Shown piece by piece: positions 17,587 to 24,871 of a DNA stretch of 64,000 nt. The position numbers were made by a program, and so were the translations under genes. Positions within the stretch are counted from its first letter, which is position 1. Each line of letters opens with the position of its first letter. This DNA is from Mangrovimonas aestuarii. Lineage in GTDB: Bacteria; Bacteroidota; Bacteroidia; Flavobacteriales; Flavobacteriaceae. The notes below the pieces were generated by a model that made no database searches, had not been told where the DNA came from, and was given only the letters and a program-made list of their open reading frames with translations. The stretch lies in NCBI RefSeq assembly GCF_028767185.1, contig NZ_JARACK010000006.1, forward strand, positions 184,755 to 248,754. The letters are read 5' to 3'.

Positions 17587-18924
17587 TTAGGTCAATCGTT
17601 CAATTCTATGTCCCTCTTTTAATTTTATATCAGCTAAATACCACGACTTCCCTAACTGAAACAGCACTATAGGAAACATTAGTACAGACAAAACCGCACC
17701 AAAAGTCAACATAAACTTATTCTTTTTAAATCGATAAGGCACAACTGACATGGGAAGATTACGCAACAACGCTAATCTAGCCTGCTTATTTCCAAAGTAA
17801 TTCCTGAACAAATAAAGGACGGAGGGAATTGGTCTGGGTGACCAGATAGACTTTGGTCTAAACGCATCCCAACTTCCCATTTGTCGCAATCCACCACTAT
17901 CAACTTTTAAATGTAAACGTTTTGCTTTGGGGTTGGACACATTTAAAAAGCCTGCTTGATGGGCACGCAGTCCAAACTCACCATCTCCCATACGTTGTTT
18001 TTCAAATTGTCTATCGAATAAACCAACTACCTCAAATACTTCTTTTTTTATCATGACATTCCCAGTATCTAGTTGATCGCTCACCTTAAAATAACTGTAA
18101 TGCTTAGGAGTAGGTGCCCCCACTTTAGAAATGGACACTCCTGAAGAGATGTCGGCATTAAAATAATCCAATGCCCTTAAGTGTTCACTAATCCAATTAG
18201 GCTCAACACGACTATCGTCGTCATACAACAAGATATAAACCCCTTTAGCTTGCTTAACGGCGGTATTGCGTGCCAACCACAAGGCTTTTTCCTCTTGGTA
18301 TGTTACATGTAGATCCAAATCAAACCCCTTATAAAAATCCTTTTTAAAAGGTTCCGATTGATCAATCACCAAGACCTCTATATTTTTGAAATCCTGTTGC
18401 TGCAAATCGATTAAAACATCCCTAAGATATTCATAACGGTTTAGCGTAGGTATAACCACACTTACTTTAGGATTTGTTTCCAACAAATGAGATTTCTCTG
18501 TCACCAAACCAGAGTACTCCAATGCCCCTATACTATAATCCATTTGCTTTACCTGACGAGTTACATACCAAGCACTAAACTCCCTAAAGGGATTTTTCCC
18601 AGATACAATCCTTAAAACAAAAACATAGAACACCCAAGCCCTATGGAATTGTTTTCTAATAAATCGGTAATTATCCTTTAGACAAACATCTTTAAAATCG
18701 TTGTAACAAGGAGCATCTCCTATATATCCGATCTGAATGGCTTGCCAAGACAAGTCGTAATCTTTTGCTTCTTCATTTTCATAAGCTTCATCTACCTGAA
18801 GTCTCTGTTTAATATGATCTGGTAAAACCTTAGGTATAGGATAAATGAAAGCTCCATTCTCTTTTGGTAAAAGAAAGTAATGGGTGGGTTGGAGATATTT
18901 GAGGAAATCAAAAAGGGCTATCAT
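17587..18924 (-). CDS. Glycosyltransferase, GT2 family, with C-terminal membrane segment
   Basis: An inverting GT-A enzyme of about 445 aa. A 155-residue N-terminal region without a recognised domain precedes the GT2 core: SVVIPTLNRYEYLRDVL, the DXD-type ILLYDDDSRVEP, and VMIKKEVFEVVGLFD. A hydrophobic segment (LTFGAVLSVLMFPIVLFQLG) near the C-terminus suggests membrane attachment. The start MIALFDFLKYL is preferred; a further in-frame ATG 15 bp upstream is possible. It appears to be the first gene of the 12.9-18.9 kb sub-operon; the next 580 bp upstream carry no gene. Confidence 0.86.
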   Translation of the reverse strand: MIALFDFLKYLQPTHYFLLPKENGAFIYPIPKVLPDHIKQRLQVDEAYENEEAKDYDLSWQAIQIGYIGDAPCYNDFKDVCLKDNYRFIRKQFHRAWVFYVFVLRIVSGKNPFREFSAWYVTRQVKQMDYSIGALEYSGLVTEKSHLLETNPKVSVVIPTLNRYEYLRDVLIDLQQQDFKNIEVLVIDQSEPFKKDFYKGFDLDLHVTYQEEKALWLARNTAVKQAKGVYILLYDDDSRVEPNWISEHLRALDYFNADISSGVSISKVGAPTPKHYSYFKVSDQLDTGNVMIKKEVFEVVGLFDRQFEKQRMGDGEFGLRAHQAGFLNVSNPKAKRLHLKVDSGGLRQMGSWDAFRPKSIWSPRPIPSVLYLFRNYFGNKQARLALLRNLPMSVVPYRFKKNKFMLTFGAVLSVLMFPIVLFQLGKSWYLADIKLKEGHRIERLT

Positions 18925-18939
18925 TAAAGCAAAATACAT

Positions 18940-19474
18940 TGGTTTAAACCTGGACTAAAAATAGAGGTTTTCTTGGAGAGAAGTCTCTTTATTCAAGATT
19001 AATTTAATCATAGAAAACATATATTAAAATCAGTTTATTTTTTTCTCTAATCAAGGATAGTAAACTAAAAGCTTCGACTTGCTGTGCGAGGTATTTTCAA
19101 AATTAAACAAATATCAATAATAAACCTCTCTTACTGTCTTTCCCTAACCCTAAAGGGCAATAGTAAGAGCTAAAAAACGACTCTAAATACCCCAATCACT
19201 TTATAGAAATCTGTTTAAAACGAACAAGGAATATTAAGGTATTGTACTCCTGCATTCGCTTGGCAAAGATTGCCACACTTCACTTCGTTCCGTTCGCAAT
19301 GACCGTTCAATCATTATTTGTTTGATTGTCATTCTAGGTCAATACTTTCACTTTAATCGTTTCTACATAATGATTGCCAAACTAGAATGAATTCTTCTAT
19401 CTCGCTTCTTCTCGATACATCCAGCCCATGCTGGATAATCGAAGTGACGCTTGGGTATAACTGGATTTTGAATG
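18940..19474. other. Gene-free stretch with dispersed repeats
   Basis: No gene is supported. Recognisable parts are a short FAMILY-type element near 19,268-19,306 (GATTGCCAC ... TCGCAATGAC) and the palindromic element at 19,403-19,450. The remainder is AT-rich and featureless. Confidence 0.65.
19403..19450. repeat. Dispersed palindromic element, copy 1 (CTTCTCGATAC ... TCGAAGTGACG)
   Basis: Conserved outer blocks CTTCTTCTCGATAC and TCGAAGTGACGCTTGGGT surround a variable inner hairpin, here ATCCAGC / GCTGGAT. The same outer blocks recur at 42.72, 43.94 and 47.06 kb with different inner stems. Confidence 0.8.
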
Positions 19475-19501
19475 CAAAAAAGGCGACTAAAAAGCCGCCT
19501 T
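19475..19501 (-). terminator. Rho-independent terminator of the 249-aa protein gene
   Basis: On the minus strand a GC-rich stem (GGCGGCT / AGTCGCC with one mismatch) and a TTTT loop, followed by six T. Confidence 0.8.
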
Positions 19502-19523
19502 ATAAAAACCTACACCCGAAGGG

Positions 19524-20273
19524 TTACATCACATCGATGAGCTCTAAAGCGTTATAAGACCCGTTATTCAATGGGTATTGAAGGCCGTTGATCTCTTGGA
19601 AGAATGCAACTTTTAGAAAGTAACACTGAACAGCTGTTCCAACCGGAACTGCTGCAGGTGTTAATGTCACAGTTGAACTTGCACCATCGATTGGCATATT
19701 AGATACCGGACTTACTTCCAGATTTTTATCTCCAGTACTGAAATCGATATTCAAAAAACCTGAACTAAAGCTCACATGTGTTGCTCCTTCCGGCACATGT
19801 AGATTTTGAATTGGCATAAAATCGGTAATAACGATTTCTCCCGTTGCGGTATCTAAACTAAATCCTGTTAACAGCACACTGCTCAAAATTGCATCTGCAT
19901 TAAAGTTAAATCCTTTTAATGCTTCCTGGCCTTGAGGTGTAGCTAACCCAACAGCTACTTTACGCTGCCCACGAGGCGATGTTGTATCTGCGTTTTTTAC
20001 CTTAGCCAAGGTTTTTACCAACCGAGACGTTACCAAGTAATCTTTAGCATCAATCATCATGCTACGGATAGCTCCTCTTAACAATTTTCCTGATGAAGCA
20101 ATTTGAGCAAATTCCTGTCCGTTTTCCCTTGTTCTAGCAAAAGCCGGATCGGATTCTATTCTCTTTTTGCTAACACCGCCTTTTGTTTTCACTAAATACC
20201 CCTGTTTGCCCTTATAAAAGGTAAGATCGTCCAGGGTACCTTCGATCTTGATTATGCTTCTTAATTTTGCCAT
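19524..20273 (-). CDS. Conserved hypothetical protein of the flavobacterial 'GTLDDLTFYK' type
   Basis: A 249-aa protein that I recognise as a recurrent flavobacterial family, but without a known function. The N-terminus (AKLRSIIKIEGTLDDLTFYK) is the most conserved part and is followed by a basic segment (KTKGGVSKKRIESDPAF). Residues 60-115 are helical and basic. From residue 130 onward it is beta-rich, ending in a segment with CYFLKVAFFQEINGLQYPLN. There is no signal peptide or membrane segment. It has its own terminator, and its 5' side faces a 1.1-kb gene-free stretch with a 9/10-bp tandem repeat. It does not resemble a polysaccharide enzyme, although it sits inside the locus. A structural or nucleic-acid-binding role is conceivable but unsupported. 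Confidence 0.75.
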   Translation of the reverse strand: MAKLRSIIKIEGTLDDLTFYKGKQGYLVKTKGGVSKKRIESDPAFARTRENGQEFAQIASSGKLLRGAIRSMMIDAKDYLVTSRLVKTLAKVKNADTTSPRGQRKVAVGLATPQGQEALKGFNFNADAILSSVLLTGFSLDTATGEIVITDFMPIQNLHVPEGATHVSFSSGFLNIDFSTGDKNLEVSPVSNMPIDGASSTVTLTPAAVPVGTAVQCYFLKVAFFQEINGLQYPLNNGSYNALELIDVM

Positions 20274-20516
20274 AATCTTATTATTTTATGATAGTAATGG
20301 AACCCCTTTGGATTTTATCCTTCTTCCAAATTTCTTTGAATTAAGAGATCTCCATTGCTATCGGTTTTACAATTCATTATTTGTCAGTTCATTAGGCGTT
20401 GAAAGAGGCGCGCATAAGCATCGGCCGCTGCTTATAAAATTCAGTTCCAACAAACCTGTGAATTAACTGACATGATGAAAGTACCCTATAATTTTTCATT
20501 TCCCCAATTGACATGA

Positions 20517-20575
20517 CCGTTTGTTCCGTTTTTGCCTATTTATGCCGTTTTTGTCCATTTGTGCCGTTTGTTCCG
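20517..20575. repeat. 9/10-bp degenerate tandem repeat (unit about TTTGTGCCG)
   Basis: Six head-to-tail units of 9, 10, 9, 10, 9 and 9 bp: TTTGTTCCG, TTTTTGCCTA, TTTATGCCG, TTTTTGTCCA, TTTGTGCCG, TTTGTTCCG. Two weaker units (TTATTCCG, TTATTCCA) follow within 25 bp. Read on the minus strand the unit is CGGCACAAA. It lies about 245 bp upstream of the 249-aa protein gene. Confidence 0.85.
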
Positions 20576-20892
20576 ATTTAAACCAATTATTCCGGTTATT
20601 CCAAAATTAGAATTCCATACACTATCCATTAAGTATCCATTAATTAGAGGTACTGGAAATATTACTTTGAGAATAAAAATTTTTGATGAAATAATTAAGT
20701 GCTTTTTCTCACTCTACTAATTGATGTTTGCATTAAGGTGAAATTTTTCTCTAATAGTCTCAACTCCCCTTCGTCAAGCTCAGGACAGGCTTCTCGACTT
20801 GACAATACATGGTGAAAGATTTTTGATTAAGTTAGACTAGATTATTCAACTTGACAGAAAAAAGTTTAATACAAGATTATTTGGAGAATAAA

Positions 20893-20924
20893 TTGACCGG
20901 CAGGCGAACTGACTGTTTTTTTTT
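20893..20924. repeat. Dispersed short repeat (TTGAC..GCAGGCGAA.TGAC + T-run), copy 1
   Basis: TTGACCGGCAGGCGAACTGA followed by a T-run; nearly the same sequence recurs at 24,819-24,847 in another gene-free gap of the locus. Confidence 0.75.
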
Positions 20925-20950
20925 AGAGAGTTAGAAAAAATTTAACCTAT

Positions 20951-20995
20951 CAACCCCTTCCGCCTTACGGCACCTTCCCCTGACTAGGGTAAGGA
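20951..20995. repeat. Double stem-loop repeat, copy 1
   Basis: Two adjacent small hairpins, CCG-n5-CGG and CCTTCCCCT-n3-AGGGTAAGG, preceded by CAACCCCTT. A second copy with the same order and compensating changes is at 28,882-28,927. Confidence 0.75.
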
Positions 20996-21190
20996 TTTTG
21001 TTTGTTACATTTTTCTTGCCTTCTCTCCCTAAATCCCCCTGGGGACCTTATATCATTCGGCTTCGATTTATCTTAAAGAATCAATCTATCACCCTAAGAT
21101 GTTGTCTAAAAAATTTTCCTAATATCAATTCGAGTGCCCCTGCTACACCAACAGCTAGTCAATAATAATTTTTATTAAAAAAATAGCGAT

Positions 21191-21212
21191 TTCGACTCCG
21201 CTCAATTTGACA
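21191..21212. repeat. Dispersed short repeat (TTCGACTCCGCTCA..TGACA), copy 1
   Basis: A 22-bp element also present at 24,577-24,598 with changes at three central positions. Related TTCGA/CTCGA sequences occur near 20.78 and 46.99 kb. Confidence 0.75.
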
Positions 21213-21373
21213 AGAAGTCATAATAAATTACTTATTAGCAGTATCATTTTTCATACTAATACGTAAGAAAATGGCAGGATTTTTGTGTAGGTTTATACGT
21301 TAGCCCTTCTCGGTTACAAATCCTCTTTTTCACTAAATACCCACTACAAACGCCTTAAATCGAACAAGTGCTT

Positions 21374-21568
21374 ATGCAACGGTTATGTATCTATGCGAAA
21401 GACATTGAGATTCTCACGGGAAGAGGATCTCGGTATGCTCGTGATGTGATACAGGACATTAAAGTATTACATAAAAAGGAAAAACACCAATTGGTTACCA
21501 TTAGAGAGGCCAGTGATTATTTAGGATTGCCTTATGAGGATGTAATTAAAGTATTAAACAATTACTGA
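21374..21568 (+). CDS. Small putative DNA-binding (helix-turn-helix-like) protein
   Basis: A 64-aa protein starting MQRLCIYAKDIEILTG. A GTG two codons upstream would give 66 aa. It has two helix-turn-helix-like halves: IYAKDIEILTGRGSRYARDVI and VTIREASDYLGLPYEDVIKVL. Similar tiny proteins with a conserved KHQ.VTI.E pattern are common in flavobacteria. Lack of a Gly-rich or catalytic motif fits a DNA-binding or adaptor role, but this is inference. It is transcribed toward and convergent with the sulfotransferase at 21.6 kb. Confidence 0.7.
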   Translation: MQRLCIYAKDIEILTGRGSRYARDVIQDIKVLHKKEKHQLVTIREASDYLGLPYEDVIKVLNNY

Positions 21569-21586
21569 GACTTAGCAATGATTAAC

Positions 21587-22480
21587 TTATTTTACTGTTT
21601 CTAAAGCATCTAGGTCATTTTCTAGATCATTAGAATAATACCCTAACTTTGTCATCTCCTTATTTGCCAACAGTTTAAATAATGCTCGCTTAAAAGGCCC
21701 CCATTTAGACCATTTCCCTATAAAGTTAAATTTCGATTTATCGTAATCGGGTTGCCAATTAGGTTTTGCCTCATTATTGGAGTCTACACCAAAAGAACTC
21801 CCTACGACAGGTGCATTAATGCAGTTTGAAATAATCTCGTCACTTGTATCCAGTCCATAAAAATGTAATAGCTTTTCAATTCCTGTTTTTGAATCCACAA
21901 GGTCTTCATATCTAAACTTCTTAACCTGAGCACACTCTTGTATTTTTGAGAACGCCCTAGCTGTTTTTTTCCAATGCAGCGCATGTCCTAAAAAATACAA
22001 TCCTAAAGCATAAAAGGCTTTTTTCTTAACACGAAGACTCCAATTATGCCAGTTTCTTTTATCGTTTGAAGCCTTTACAGAAGAAATGACATTATCCCTT
22101 CCGTCTCTACATATCATCGCTATTTTAGCATTGGGAAATGCTTTTTGCCATAAGTCTAAATTGTAGACAATAAAAGATTTGATAAAAATTGTCTTGGTCT
22201 CATCAACCCTATATTTTTCTTTTAAGAGCTTGAGCCACAACTCCCCATAGGCTTCAAAAAACGCAAGCTCATCCTTTGAAGATATATTTATACCAAAAGC
22301 GTAGTTTGATACCTTATCGAAAACACTTTCCTTAATCGCCCTATCTGGGAACAAATTAAATTCCCCCATAGATTTATCTGGAGGGAAAGTAACAATATCT
22401 GGATGTTTACCAATAGTCGTTCCTACGAAATTAGTACCGCTTCTTACCCTTTGTCCCAATAGAATGACTACTTTATTCAT
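21587..22480 (-). CDS. Sulfotransferase family protein (PAPS-dependent)
   Basis: A 297-aa cytosolic sulfotransferase expected to move sulfate from PAPS to a sugar hydroxyl. The 5'-phosphosulfate loop is visible at the N-terminus (LLGQRVRSGTNFVGTTI). The 3'-phosphate-binding segment MICRDGRDNVISSVKA follows near residue 125. The best start is the ATG that overlaps the stop of the upstream glycosyltransferase in ATGAATAA; a longer in-frame start 33 bp upstream would sit inside that gene. It is one of three unrelated-looking sulfotransferases in this locus. Confidence 0.87.
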   Translation of the reverse strand: MNKVVILLGQRVRSGTNFVGTTIGKHPDIVTFPPDKSMGEFNLFPDRAIKESVFDKVSNYAFGINISSKDELAFFEAYGELWLKLLKEKYRVDETKTIFIKSFIVYNLDLWQKAFPNAKIAMICRDGRDNVISSVKASNDKRNWHNWSLRVKKKAFYALGLYFLGHALHWKKTARAFSKIQECAQVKKFRYEDLVDSKTGIEKLLHFYGLDTSDEIISNCINAPVVGSSFGVDSNNEAKPNWQPDYDKSKFNFIGKWSKWGPFKRALFKLLANKEMTKLGYYSNDLENDLDALETVK

Positions 22481-23621
22481 AAAACTCCAAAAATTCCAAA
22501 CGTTGTTTTTCAAGATTAAACTTTTCCCTAACTCTTATATAGGCATTTTCTCTGATTTTATTTTTTTGGGATTCGGGCATCTTCAAAATTTCCAAAATTT
22601 TATCAGCCAACAATTTAGGGTTTCGCTTTGGGACCACCCATCCCGTTTTCCCTTCTAAAACATTCTCTGAAAGCGCTCCTCCATTGGACACCACACACAG
22701 GCATCCGGCAGCTTGAGCTTCTAGTACGGCATTACAAAAGCCTTCTGAATGGCTGTACTGGATATATATATCAGAACAGTTAAGATGCTCTATAGTTCTT
22801 TCATGAGATAGTTTCCCGACTAAATCAACATAGTTTGTCAACCCCAATTGATGAACAGCAAACCTTAATGGTTGTATTAATTCTCCTGACCCAATGATTT
22901 TATACTGAAAATTGACACCCGATTCTTTAACACGTGCCAATGCCTCCAACGTTTCTTCTAACCCTTTTATCCAATGTAATCGCGCAACAGTTAAGAACTG
23001 TAAGATATCTGAAGATACTTTACACATATTATTTCTTCCTTCTTTATCAACAGCAGGTGTAATAATTTGATATGGTTTATTGTTGGGATACCCCAATTGA
23101 CACGCCTTACTAAACATGTATTGTGAGATAGGATGCAGCTTATCTACTTTATCCCAAAGATCATTATAACAATTAGGGTTTTTTAGGGGGTACACATCCA
23201 AATCGAAACCACGACAACTTACTCCCATTTTAGCTCCGATAGCTTGAGCCACATTTTCACTTTGAAGTGCCATGGTAGCAAAGCCAAAATGTACCCAATC
23301 CAAATCGGCTTTTAACAGATGGTCATTATTGTATATATTTTTAGAGATTTGAGCAAGTGACCTGTTTATCTTTTTTTCGAGTTTTACAAACCTTATCACC
23401 CGTTTAAAATATGGTAGCATCCCTAAAAGGATAACCATTGAATTAAACCCACGTTGAATTATTCCCTTAGGTACAGTTGGTGCTACTATTACAGGACATA
23501 ATCGATAATTATTGGGATTATTTTGCACAAACAAGTATATATCAATGCCCGACTTTTGCAACCCTTTAATTTTATTATTAAAAAAGGTTTCTGAATATGC
23601 CGGTGGCGTGGATAACACCAA
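22473..23621 (-). CDS. Glycosyltransferase, GT4 family (non-ATG start)
   Basis: A GT-B glycosyltransferase of about 382 aa. The donor half shows FLTVARLHWIKGLEETLEAL, KIIGSGELIQPL, VDLVGKLSHERTI and the E-x7-E type HSEGFCNAVLEAQAAG. It lacks an ATG: the usual first strand (KIKVGLVLSTPPAYSE) is encoded in frame, but the only start codons are TTG/GTG at 23,621-23,616, which would cut this strand. The frame stays open upstream into the end of the preceding gene, so an unusual start or a sequence error is possible. It overlaps the sulfotransferase by 8 bp. Confidence 0.85.
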   Translation of the reverse strand: MVLSTPPAYSETFFNNKIKGLQKSGIDIYLFVQNNPNNYRLCPVIVAPTVPKGIIQRGFNSMVILLGMLPYFKRVIRFVKLEKKINRSLAQISKNIYNNDHLLKADLDWVHFGFATMALQSENVAQAIGAKMGVSCRGFDLDVYPLKNPNCYNDLWDKVDKLHPISQYMFSKACQLGYPNNKPYQIITPAVDKEGRNNMCKVSSDILQFLTVARLHWIKGLEETLEALARVKESGVNFQYKIIGSGELIQPLRFAVHQLGLTNYVDLVGKLSHERTIEHLNCSDIYIQYSHSEGFCNAVLEAQAAGCLCVVSNGGALSENVLEGKTGWVVPKRNPKLLADKILEILKMPESQKNKIRENAYIRVREKFNLEKQRLEFLEFYE

Positions 23622-23647
23622 TCCTACTTTTATTTTACTTTTGGGTT

Positions 23648-24565
23648 CTATAGTGTCTTTTTGATAAGGGTTGCCAAATATTTTGAAAATTCCATACTGG
23701 AGTTGGTCTCCAAATGATGCCCGTCCGAATATAGGTATTGTTCCCTTAAGGGCATCGTATTAATGTATTTAATATTCATTTTCTTAGCCACCTGACTCAT
23801 TAACCCATCAAAATCTGGAATCAGTTTGTTTTCGATCTCAAGCATATCATCACACACTGGTAATCTAATCAAAATTACCGTTCCATGTGCTTTCAAGTAA
23901 TTCACGATTTCTATAAGGCTTTTCATTCTTTTGTCTGAGACTCCTTTATACTCCTGTTGAATTAGCTGATATCTCTCCAAGGTGCTTTTTTTGACTTTTT
24001 TCTGATCATAAGCGTCTGGTAAAGACACCTTGCACCATCCATCTGACTGAACAATGACATTGATTTTATCTGAAGCGACAAATTTATTGGAAATAATATC
24101 TATATACCTTTTACCAAAAGACTCAATAAGGTATTCAAAATTGGGGTTTAGGTCAACATTATTAACTTTTCCTAAAAAGCCTCGACTTTCATAAAATATT
24201 TCTATTTCCTGTTCATTTTCTTTTTCGGATACTACCCATGGGTTAACCTCTAAAACAAACAAACCATCTTCAACATTAGGCTGCACTTTCTTTTGAACAC
24301 TTTTAAAATATGGTTCTCCATAAGGGGTATGCACTCGTGAGAACGCAAAATTATAAAGTTCTTTGCCCTCTATGACTTCATTTATTATTTCCGGTTGTAA
24401 TCCTTGAGCCGCTCGGGAAGATCCTATAATCAGTGATTTTTGCTTAGGAGTGGTTAATTTTAAATAAAAGGAATCCGTTGAACCATCTGCCATGGAAAAT
24501 ACGGCTGTAATTCCGATAATCAACAGAAGAGAAAAAAGTGTAATATTAAATAAGAATTTGTTCAT
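23648..24565 (-). CDS. SGNH-hydrolase-like membrane-anchored protein (DltD/AlgJ-like), likely acylation partner
   Basis: A 305-aa protein with one N-terminal membrane helix (FLFNITLFSLLLIIGITAVF) and an outward-facing domain. The SGNH-type nucleophile motif is IIGSSRAAQGLQP near residue 45, and the DxxH-like end motif is LYSDGHHLET near residue 280. This is the layout of DltD/AlgX/AlgJ-like proteins that work with an MBOAT to O-acylate polymers outside the membrane. The MBOAT gene lies 306 bp upstream on the same strand. Overall similarity is low, so the family call rests on these motifs and on context. Confidence 0.68.
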   Translation of the reverse strand: MNKFLFNITLFSLLLIIGITAVFSMADGSTDSFYLKLTTPKQKSLIIGSSRAAQGLQPEIINEVIEGKELYNFAFSRVHTPYGEPYFKSVQKKVQPNVEDGLFVLEVNPWVVSEKENEQEIEIFYESRGFLGKVNNVDLNPNFEYLIESFGKRYIDIISNKFVASDKINVIVQSDGWCKVSLPDAYDQKKVKKSTLERYQLIQQEYKGVSDKRMKSLIEIVNYLKAHGTVILIRLPVCDDMLEIENKLIPDFDGLMSQVAKKMNIKYINTMPLREQYLYSDGHHLETNSSMEFSKYLATLIKKTL

Positions 24566-24576
24566 TTAATATAGGC

Positions 24577-24598
24577 TTCGACTCCGCTCAGCCTGACA
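24577..24598. repeat. Dispersed short repeat (TTCGACTCCGCTCA..TGACA), copy 2
   Basis: Same 22-bp element and orientation as at 21,191-21,212. Confidence 0.75.
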
Positions 24599-24818
24599 TT
24601 TATTTTTTTACTTCTTTTTACTTTAACTTCTAATTTAGAACTAGCTATTTAATCGCTTTTGTCTTCACCTTCCCTAAAGGGAGCCAAAAGCTTCATTAGT
24701 TTCTCAAATATTATTAATAAAGAGTGTAACAATGATTTAAAAAACTGTTCTCGATACTTTTTCTACCTGAAAAAACCTGCTTTCCATGCACTTTGGCAAT
24801 GAAACCCTCCTACGTTGA

Positions 24819-24847
24819 TTGACAAGCAGGCGAATTGACGTTTTTTT
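24819..24847. repeat. Dispersed short repeat (TTGAC..GCAGGCGAA.TGAC + T-run), copy 2
   Basis: TTGACAAGCAGGCGAATTGA followed by seven T, matching the element at 20,893-20,924. Confidence 0.75.
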
Positions 24848-24871
24848 ATAAATCTACACCTATTTATTATA

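Larger units (their letters stand above)
20274..21373. other. 1.1-kb gene-free stretch rich in small repeats
   Basis: No convincing gene in either strand; the frames present are short and biased by AT content. It holds the tandem repeat at 20,517-20,575, a TTGAC..GCAGGCGAA.TGAC element at 20,893-20,924, a double stem-loop at 20,951-20,995 and a TTCGACTCCGCTCA element at 21,191-21,212. This is the least gene-dense part of the window. Confidence 0.7.
24566..24871. other. Gene-free gap with dispersed repeats
   Basis: No gene. It holds a TTCGACTCCGCTCA repeat (24,577-24,598), a CTTCCCT-AAAGGGA type fragment near 24,670 and a TTGAC..GCAGGCGAA repeat (24,819-24,847). Confidence 0.65.

Noticed and set aside
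20517..20575. CRISPR-like or minisatellite array
   Set aside because: Units are contiguous and 9-10 bp without spacers, and no cas gene is present; recorded as a tandem repeat instead.
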